Source: Omphiscola glabra
Lineage: Eukaryota > Mollusca > Gastropoda > Lymnaeidae
Direction of reading: 5' to 3'
Assembly (NCBI GenBank): GCA_964017045.1
Contig: OZ024804.1
Coordinates: 23,173,549 to 23,237,548 of the forward strand
Length of the DNA: 64,000 nucleotides
Part shown: positions 56,431 through 64,000 of the stretch, piece by piece
Numbering within the stretch: position 1 is the first letter of the stretch
How the letters are laid out: every line of letters starts with the position of its first letter
Position numbers and translations under genes: made by a program
Notes under the pieces: generated by a model
Seen by the model: the letters and a program-made list of their open reading frames with translations, nothing else
What the model was told of the DNA's origin: nothing
Databases searched by the model: none

Positions 56431-57065
56431 TCAGTACACATACTCTTGATTATCCACATTGAAATGCCAAATGGTAATGAACTCATAATATCCTCTGTTT
56501 TGGGGGTCGGGGAGAGGGGGTGCCATATCATTTGCCTTTTTATAAGGTATACAATTGCCAATAGGGTTAGACAATATTATAGGTACTATATGAATTGCTG
56601 GATCTATGCCCTGCTTGCTAGCAACGCTATTAATAGTCCAAACGTAAGGATTAGTGGGTTTAAAATTAATAAAATCCAATCCACTGAGGGCCGGTCAAGA
56701 ATTTTCCAGAAAGTTTGATAACTTAAAAAGTTAGATGTATGGCATTTTAAAACTATTTAATTGGGACAACTTTTACAATTTAACTCCAATTTTTACATGA
56801 ATGATTTTTATAAGGCCCCCCTATCTCAGGCATAACTAAAACGGTACACTTATGGAATGGGCACCCACCGGCGCCCCTCTTTTTACTAAATTGAAAGATG
56901 TTTATAGGTAATAAATTTAGTTGTAGAATTGAGATGTATTTGAAAAATAATTTGGTAGAAAAGTCATCTTTCACACGTTTCAATTTTATTAAATTTAATC
57001 TTCCATTTTCCAGGAGGTGCTTTATTGTTCTGCGGGGATATCAAGTTGAAGGCTTAGGGTACTAT
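56431..57065. other. non-coding; old dispersed repeat fragment
   Basis: 56430-56580 resembles the reverse of 4020-4170 (GAACTCATAATATCC). No gene supported, although overlapping frames are open on both strands. Confidence 0.4.
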
Positions 57066-57660
57066 TACGTACCGTTATAAATGGAGAATTTAGTCTCTTA
57101 TCTTTAGTCTATGGCTCGTTATAAAAACAGTCCATAATAAAGGACGATACCAAAGTTTAAAAATAATAACAAATAATATGACACAAAAGGCCAGAGCTAA
57201 TTACAATTAGTACGTTTTTAATGTATGAGTTTCAATTAAATTACAACAGCAAATGTATGTGATTAAAAATCATTAACTTGCAGGTTGCAGGTGCGGGTAC
57301 TGTGTATACAAATACAATGAGCACAAAATTGTACAACGAGGAAATAGAAAAATCTACACACAACAAAGTATTAAATAATGACACACAGCACATCTCGTGA
57401 TAAGGGAAAGGAAAATCTCTTCTTTCACGTTCAGTCGTTCAACCTTTTTAGTCTACTTCAAATGATATTTCTGGAAAATAATACGCAGTCTCACTGCTTC
57501 CCGGATCCTCGAGATCATTCTACATCGTTCGCCTGAAACGGGCGATAGTAAGCTAAAATGTAAACAAAGAGATATTTTTCTAGCCAACTCCAAAACGGCC
57601 TTGACTGAAAAGAGGTCATGCACGTGGAGTGCGGGCTAAGTGTGTATCAAAACACGTCAT
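57066..57660 (+). repeat. ~600-bp dispersed repeat family A, copy 2
   Basis: Same order of landmarks as 4410-5040: AATGGAGAATTTAGTCTC, AGTCCATAATAAAGGACGAT, AAATCTACACACAACAAAG, CTCGTGATAAGGGAAAGG, TTCAGTCGTTCA, GAAAAGAGGTCATGCACGTG. No (TA)n end in this copy. Confidence 0.75.
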
Positions 57661-57749
57661 CCTTCATAACAGTACTTTATACATTAAAAAGTGTAATGGT
57701 GGCTCTTGGCCGATGTTTGTAAACTTACCCTTCATTATCCCACGGGGGG

Positions 57750-57965
57750 AAACAGTATTCCACAGGGAACGTGACCCCACCGAGGAAAAAGATCCTAGCG
57801 TGGAGCAGGATGTACCCGAGAAGAGGTAATCCAATCTGGTAACAGTATCAAACCAGAGAATAGATCCCAACATGGATGAGATCTCACGGTGAACAGGATC
57901 CCAGCGAGGAACGGGATCCCACATGGAAACAGGATCAAACCGGGAGTGAGGTCGCATGGGGAAGC
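57750..57965. repeat. irregular repeat (GGATCCCA modules)
   Basis: Modules such as AGGATCCCAGCGAGGAACGG and GGATCCCACATGGAAAC at ~25-bp spacing, degenerate. Confidence 0.75.
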
Positions 57966-58904
57966 CGATCCTAGTGGTGCGAAATATATATATTTTTTTT
58001 TCTGGCATTGTTGGTGAAATTAATCTGCGGTGTAAAATTTCGGTGGGTCATTAGAATTTAAATATAGTTCAGGGTTGTGAAAAAAATGTGCGGTTGCGAT
58101 CTTTGGGCGTGAGCATTAATTAGGATTCTTATAAAATGTGTTACTAGAATGCCTATTTTGTCAAATCTTCGCCCCCCCCCCCAAAATAGCTCCATATTAC
58201 ATTTTATAAAGAATTTTTTTTATGGCTTGTTTAATTTAGTAATCTATTTAATCGTTTATCTGTTGCCCTTTTTAAATCACATGCTTCTCACCTGCAACAC
58301 TAGGACCACTCAGGGTCACTTTGATACTGACGCAATGGACCAACCCCCTCCCCCCATCCAAAAAAAAAAACACAACAAAAACTCTCTTTTTCAATCTTTT
58401 AAACTCTCATAATTGAAAACACCATCGCCCAAATACATTGACCCTACAATATACAGGGTGGACAGCATCAAAAAGTTATGTCTCATCGGTATCACTTTGA
58501 GAGCCTATTCTCACGCAGACGTACCAGTTTTGAGTGACCCACCTTGTATAAAACTATGACACACATGTTTCAAGCAAACATTGAGCTATGGGTGCACATG
58601 AACCGGGTCAATAGTTCATGTTCAGTTCATCAAACACAAATAAAATAAAATAATTTTTATTTGTAAAGGTATTTCATTGCAACGTGACAATGCCATTAAT
58701 GTATATACTATGTATGTAAAGGGCCAACATCGCTCTCAGAAAAGTGTTCATCTTCTTGAAACCTAAAAAAATCAATTCAAAGTCCAGTTAAATATGAACA
58801 CATAGAGAATAAATATGAACTGAGCGAAATTGCTCTTTATTTAGTATTTGTGAATGGAAAAACCTAGAGGCCATAGCTGCAGTAATTTTTATTCGAAGAA
58901 AGGA
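57966..58904. other. non-coding, no gene seen
   Basis: C run at 58172-58183. One mariner-like MITE (58454-58546). Otherwise AT-rich. Confidence 0.45.
58454..58546. mobile_element. Tc1/mariner-like MITE, 93 bp
   Basis: CAGGGTGGACAGCATCAAAA at one end and the reverse complement CAAGGTGGGTCACTCAAAAC at the other, each flanked by TA (58452-58453 and 58547-58548). No coding capacity. The TIR match is imperfect. Confidence 0.55.
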
Positions 58905-59330
58905 CATGTGTGACTGGAGTGCATCCAGTTGTAATGTTCTAGGACATAGGTTCTTGACATTTGTAGAGGTGGTCAGACTAGTAGAATGTTATCAACCGAA
59001 TGTGACATGTAGTCTGAAACACCATGACATAGGCTCTTAAAATTTGGATTGGTGGTCAGGCTTGTAGAATGTTATCAACCGAATGTGACATGTAGTCTGA
59101 AACACTATGACATAGGTTCTTGACATTTGCAGAGGTGGTCAGGCTAGTAGAATGCAATTAACCAAAGGCTGCACTTTTTGGTACCCGGGTACCAATAGCC
59201 ACTTCATTAACCAAATGTGACATGTAGTCTGAAACACTGTTGACGGTTCTCATAGCTTTTTCTGAGTGCCTGTGGATTGGACAATTTATTTAGTATCAGT
59301 TGGTATAAAGTGAATTCACTATAGTGCTAA
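58905..59330 (+). promoter_or_regulatory. conserved 5' block of PAN-mucin gene 3, partly tandem
   Basis: Same order as 40800-40990 (TTTGTAGAGGTGGTCAG, GTGACATGTAGTCTGAAACA, TTTTCTGAGTGCCTGTGG, ATCAGTTGGTATAAAGTGAA). A module of ~85 bp, AGAATGTTATCAACCGAATG to GACATAGG, is repeated about three times here but single in gene 2. Possible donor AAA/GTGAAT at 59310. Confidence 0.45.
59167..59207. mobile_element. 41-bp minimal foldback insertion with TSD
   Basis: GGCTGCACTTTTTGGTACCC and CCAATAGCCACTTCAT match the two extreme ends of the 445-bp element at 7786-8230, fused through the palindrome GGTACCCGGGTACC. TAACCAAA flanks both sides (59159-59166 and 59208-59215). The paralogous sites (40867 and ~58995) read straight through. 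Confidence 0.75.
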
Positions 59331-59614
59331 TTTTTTCTTACAAAGTCGAAAAAAAATCTTTATTTTTCTGTGTTTTTACACCCATTTGATATAGTTTATT
59401 TAAGTGCCTCTAACTAGATTGATTTTCTGCGCAAATTATCTTCAAAATGTGTTGTTGTTTTTTCAACGAAGAAGACATATCTACCCGATTTTATCTTATG
59501 TGCATAAAAAATGTGAAAGGCACACAACAAGATGATAGGTAAAACAAAATATCGCACATTTACTAAATAAATCATGAAAAGGCCTAATCAGCGAAGGCCT
59601 ACAATTGTAATAAT

Positions 59615-59755
59615 TTAAAATCATATGTCATGTACAACCATATGTCATGTACAATCATATATCATGTACAACCATATGTCATGTACAACCACTTGTCATG
59701 TACAATCATATGTCATGTACAACCATATGTCATGTACAACCATATGTCATGTTCT
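59615..59755. repeat. 17-bp minisatellite, about 8 copies
   Basis: CATATGTCATGTACAAC head to tail. In the gene 2 block (41245-41265) the homologous place has a single diverged copy, so the array expanded after duplication. Confidence 0.88.
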
Positions 59756-60625
59756 CCCATTAAGACAGTTACGTTCATTTTAATATTATTAATGCAGCTG
59801 TTCCATACATGTGCTACGCTTACCCCTAGGGATAAGTAGCGGGTCGTTTCGGGGTGCGCAAACATTATATTGATAATGGCGGACACGGCAAAAAAGTTCT
59901 AGTTTATTTAAAATAAGCTATATTTCAACATTTAGCGCTATACTAACAACACATTTTATCAACACAAATATGTTTTCTAATAAAATTCAAATACAGAAAA
60001 GCGTTTAGCTACAGACATTTATTGACTTTTTTGTCTCTGTCTCATGGGCAACTATTATATTGCAATATTTATATTTGAGATTCGTTTCTGACACGTCATT
60101 TGATAAAATAGTAACTCAAATAACTAGTAAAATTAAAACCTATATATTTATTAGCTTCAATCGATCACTTAGCTAATCTATTTAAAAGGTTTTAAACGGG
60201 GAAATATGTCACGTCCCTTAAACCTGTAATGACATGTAACCCAAAATGGAATGTAAACCCATGATGCCATAATCATGAATATCTCTACTGCAGCAGCGTA
60301 GCCAGCTACTAACGCTACAGGGGAGCGATCACACAAAAGGGATACGTCTTGAATACCTCTTCCACATGTTCGTGTGATTTACCCAGAAGGATATTATTCC
60401 CTCCTTATGAATCCAAGCTATGTTTCAACACAAGGAGAGCTCCATTACTTGAATGCGGTCTCGATGACGTGTGTGATAATTATGTTTAAACTGGTAGATT
60501 TCTTTGCTCTTAACACCCCAAGCGGATTTTTATTACATTTCAGTCTGAAACGAGTTTAAAAAGTCGGTAAGTGTTAACGTAAACATCGCTGATAACAATA
60601 TATATTCTTTTTTTTTACAGAAAGA

Positions 60626-62176
60626 ATGAAGTCACTGAAAACTAGCCTCGTACTTGGAGTGTTGGCTCAATGTTTTCTAGTAAACGGATCAGACATACAG
60701 ACCCATGACTACATCAGACTAAATGCCTTTTATCGGACAGAATTATTCTCAGAGATGAAGGAAAAATGCACTGAAGATTTCAAGTGTGTCCGTGGATTTC
60801 TAAATTGTGTCACATTATGCAGCAAAAATGTGTCTTGCGATGGAATATTGCAAATTTGGGAATCAGGAATATATTTTTACAAAAACTGTAGTTTGTTGAT
60901 GATTAAAAGTGTGGGGCAAGTATTGGAACGCGGAGTTTGGGTGTATTTAAAAGATTCTCAATTTACTGCGAGGGTTGTCTTGCCGTCTACAGACGTCTCC
61001 ATATTATTAAATACATTTGAACCAACGACATCTTTGTTGTCTACAAACCAACTTCTCCAGTCAAATACAACAGTAGCTAATGATTACGGTACTACATCTA
61101 CTACTATACAATCTCCGACTGTTCAACTGGCAAACACACCGTCTCCCTCCACACAACCTCGCACTACACTACTTTCCACAGCACCACCATCGTCTATCTT
61201 AACTCCTACTACACAACCGCATACTACACCAAAGAACAATATACCGAATCTCACAACACCAACTACCACTACACCAACTACCACTACACCACCTACCACT
61301 ACACCACATACCCCTACACCACTTACCACTACACCACCTTCCACTACACCACCTTCCACTACACCACCTTCCACTACACCACCTACCACTACACCACCTA
61401 CCACTACACCACCTACCACTACACCACCTACCACTACAACACCTTCCACTACACCATCTACCACTACACCACCTACCACTACACCACCTACCACTACACC
61501 ACCTACCACTACATCACCTTCCACTACACCACCTATCACTACACCACTTAGTACTACACCACCTGCCACTACACAACCTACCACAACACCACCTTCCACT
61601 ACACCACCTTCCATTACACCACCTTCCACTACAGCACCTTCCACTACACCACCTCCCACTACATCACCTCCCACTACACCAACTTCAACTACACCACCTA
61701 TCATTACACCATCTTCCACTACACCACCTTCCACTACACCACCTTCCACTACACCACCTACAACTACACCACCTTCCACTACACCACCTTCCACTACACC
61801 ACCTTCCACTACACCACCTACCACTACACCACCTTCCACTACACCACCTTCCATTACACCACCTACCACTACATCACCTCCCACTACAGCACCTGCCACT
61901 ACACCACCTTCCACTACATCACCTTCCACTACAGCACCTACCACTACACCACCTTCCACTACATCACCTTCCACTACACCACTTCCCACTACATCACCTC
62001 CCACTACAGCACCTACCACTACACCACCTTCCACTACATCATCTTCCACTACACCATCTGCCACTACATCACCTCCCACTACAGCACCTCCCACTACAGC
62101 ACCTACCACTACACCACCTTCCACTACACCACCTCCCAATACACCACTTCCCAATTATGTAATGTTTCCTTTATGA
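60626..62176 (+). CDS. PAN-like + mucin secreted protein, paralogue 3
   Basis: 516 residues in one coding exon after acceptor CTTTTTTTTTACAG (60620); ATG lies 5 nt inside. Signal peptide ~1-21 (TSLVLGVLAQCFLV), PAN/apple-like domain ~22-110 with cysteines 48, 54, 61, 65, 71 and 88 in the same 5-6-3-5-16 spacing, ending WVYLKD. Very close to paralogue 2 in this part; the clearest difference is three residues fewer near the N-terminus. The mucin tail from ~165 is the longest: TTPPSTTPPTTTPP units, more than 55 Thr-rich steps, ending PLPNYVMFPL, stop. AATAAA lies 45 nt beyond the stop. No anchor, so secreted. A recent duplicate of paralogue 2; tail length differs most, as expected for slippage. 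Confidence 0.9.
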   Translation: MKSLKTSLVLGVLAQCFLVNGSDIQTHDYIRLNAFYRTELFSEMKEKCTEDFKCVRGFLNCVTLCSKNVSCDGILQIWESGIYFYKNCSLLMIKSVGQVLERGVWVYLKDSQFTARVVLPSTDVSILLNTFEPTTSLLSTNQLLQSNTTVANDYGTTSTTIQSPTVQLANTPSPSTQPRTTLLSTAPPSSILTPTTQPHTTPKNNIPNLTTPTTTTPTTTTPPTTTPHTPTPLTTTPPSTTPPSTTPPSTTPPTTTPPTTTPPTTTPPTTTTPSTTPSTTTPPTTTPPTTTPPTTTSPSTTPPITTPLSTTPPATTQPTTTPPSTTPPSITPPSTTAPSTTPPPTTSPPTTPTSTTPPIITPSSTTPPSTTPPSTTPPTTTPPSTTPPSTTPPSTTPPTTTPPSTTPPSITPPTTTSPPTTAPATTPPSTTSPSTTAPTTTPPSTTSPSTTPLPTTSPPTTAPTTTPPSTTSSSTTPSATTSPPTTAPPTTAPTTTPPSTTPPPNTPLPNYVMFPL

Positions 62177-62220
62177 ATTTGTTGCACGGCTACCCCCCCC
62201 ACCCCCTAGATTTTGCAGGA

Positions 62221-62226
62221 AATAAA
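62221..62226 (+). terminator. AATAAA poly(A) signal of paralogue 3
   Basis: AATAAA starting 45 nt downstream of the TGA stop of the 60626 gene. The equivalent place in gene 2 has no exact hexamer. Confidence 0.6.
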
Positions 62227-62894
62227 TATCTCACATGCAAAAGAATAAGAAAATCTTTTTCTAGCAAGGTATTTAATTCCTATTTTTGCACGTTAATTTG
62301 GAATATTTTCCTATTTCATGTTATGACTTAATTTTTAATGTAACTCATAATGTTTTCAACTCTATTAAAAAATATTTTTTGTGCCACAACCACTTCATTA
62401 CATTGGCCAAGTTGTGACAATAACAAGGATTACTCCCATCAATTGAGAAACGGGTGTTGATTGTTGTTAACACATCAACTTTTCATAACTTATTATTTTT
62501 TTAAAATCTTACCTTTAATTCGTTTTCATAAAATATAGCCTAATAATTTTACAACAAATCAACTTCGACAATTTTCTAAAAATTATATATTCAAAGGGTG
62601 AGCTGAGGGCATGACAATCGTTGTTTAAACTTTCAAAAGAAAGAAACTTTAACTTTAAATCTGTATTTAATGAACAGTTAAAAAATGTACACAATTTACT
62701 TGTAAAAAACCAACTTTTGATTAGAGGCTGAAAACAATCTTATTTTTACGAACAAAAAACTGAAAATATAAATCAGGCAAAATAACCGTATATATTATCA
62801 ACGATTTTGGGGGGGGGGGGGGGAAGGGGGGAGAGAGAGACTGCGGCTCTTCGTTCAGTTAAGTGAGAGACTTCCAAAGGAAATTTAAATCCGT

Positions 62895-63695
62895 CTTTTT
62901 AAAATTATTCAAACATTATGATATTCGACGAATGAAAAATGTACGTAAGATTTTGAATGTGTCTGTGGTGTCTTACATTGTATGACATTGTGTAGCAAAA
63001 ATGTGACTTGCGATGGTGTTATACGAATTAGAGAAGGAATATTTTGTTTTACAAAAACTGTCGTTTGTTGATCATAACAAAATGTTGGTGATCTACTAGA
63101 AAAGGAAAGTTTTGATGTATATCAAAGTTGTTAAAATGTAACTAGAAAGGTCTACCACTAGACTTGTTCTTTCAATCCCATTTACTACTACACTGGCTTC
63201 GCTTACCCTATCTAAAAATATACTGGCTCCTCCTAAACCATCTAGCAATACACTTTCTCCTCCTACCCAATCTATCAATTCACTGGCTCCGCCAACCCGA
63301 TCTACCAATACACTGGCTCCTCCTAACCCATCGACCACCACACCCACTGCAACTGCAAGTACGTCTTTACATTTTCCACTACGCCACAACCCAGTGACAC
63401 CATGTCCAACTATTTCAACATTCTCCACAATAGCAACAAATACAAATGTATCACCGAGAACTACCACCTCCACCACCACGACGGCTCCTTCTATCCCTAC
63501 TATAACAACATCATCATCAATTACTACTTCAACTATACGCACCACCGCGGCAGTTGATATTTACTCAGGAGACTTGCCCCTGGACGGGATAAATGTAAGC
63601 TTAGAGTTTAGCTTGCCCTACAAAAAAAAAAAATCCACTTGTAAAATGGCAAGAAGAAACCTTTTACTTTTGGTGTTATATTCCGGTTTCTGAAA
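62895..63695 (+). pseudogene. broken fourth copy of the PAN-mucin gene
   Basis: 62930-63070 reads NEKCT, stop, DFECVCGVLHCMTLCSKNVT, CDGVIRIREG, matching the PAN domain of paralogues 2 and 3 from ~residue 48 onward, with an in-frame TAA and later frameshifts. The signal peptide part is absent. The Cys pattern is altered (an Arg of VRG is now Cys). Downstream, 63165-63560 has a Ser/Thr/Pro tail of another flavour (LAPPTRSTNTLAPP, TTTSTTTTAPS) still open at 63394-63693. A copy that lost its 5' half; unlikely to make the family protein. Confidence 0.8.
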
Positions 63696-64000
63696 GAAAA
63701 ATGTTTTATAGGTCAATAAGATTAAAGGAAATTCATTAAATAAAGTAATTCTCGGCGTATATATAATGGGAATTACTAAAATTGAGATGCACAACCTGTA
63801 GATCAGCGTTGCATTTTCAGAATATGCAACAGAGTAAACAGATTGAACACGTTCACAGCACTGTGTATAGCAAGGCAGACAACCTTTGCAACAGCGTTGT
63901 GTCTTCAAATAATGGAGTTGCGTACACTTTTTTATTCTTAATTTTATTCATTTATAAAAATGGTACAAATTGTAAATTTTTGAAGTGTAAAAGTCTTGTA
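63696..64000. other. 3' flank of the broken copy
   Basis: 63905-64000 (GAGTTGCGTACACTTTTTTA to AAAAGTCTTGTA) aligns with 45320-45420 downstream of gene 2. No gene. Confidence 0.55.

Noticed and set aside
61123..62154. 343-residue Gly/Val-rich frame antisense to the mucin tail (also 31039-31632 and 44001-44546)
   Set aside because: Mirror of the Thr/Pro codon repeats of the plus-strand genes; the signal peptide and PAN domain are only on plus.

Overview
Eukaryotic genomic DNA, most likely from a gastropod mollusc. The evidence is AT-rich non-coding DNA, split genes with GT-AG introns, AATAAA signals, many animal-type transposon remnants (hAT, LINE, Helitron, mariner-like) and a family of secreted PAN/apple-like + mucin proteins of a kind common in molluscs. 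SPIN-type hAT elements are present; these were reported from a pond snail, among other animals. The phylum call is inference; no marker gene is present. Nothing resembles a bacterial operon, CRISPR array, tRNA or rRNA. | Layout. 1-15.3 kb: transposon and minisatellite desert. It holds a hAT transposase pseudogene split by a foldback element, a decayed LINE split by a small hAT element, and a 38-copy, 16-bp satellite carrying a CACGTG E-box in every unit. 15.7-25.1 kb, minus strand: a six-exon gene, assembled here from splice sites and phase, for a secreted-then-anchored type I membrane protein of unknown function; several introns are filled with minisatellites. 26-30 kb: minisatellites and a SPIN-type element. 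28-64 kb, plus strand: three intact paralogues (30.5, 43.4 and 60.6 kb) and one broken copy (62.9 kb) of a secreted protein with a signal peptide, a six-cysteine PAN-like domain and a long Thr/Pro mucin tail. They lie in duplicated blocks whose upstream and downstream DNA is also alignable. Between them are a solo LTR, LINE tails, a large inverted repeat, a hAT pseudogene, a Helitron end, a 2.7-kb 18-bp satellite and three copies of a ~600-bp dispersed repeat. | Biology. The PAN-mucin genes look like a locally expanding family of secreted, heavily O-glycosylated adhesive or mucus proteins; function is inferred only. Paralogous empty sites date several transposon insertions to after the block duplications. 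Minisatellite density is extreme: more than 20 unrelated arrays, one apparently grown out of transposase coding sequence. All comparisons were made by eye; no alignment or database search was run, so percent identities and family names are approximate.
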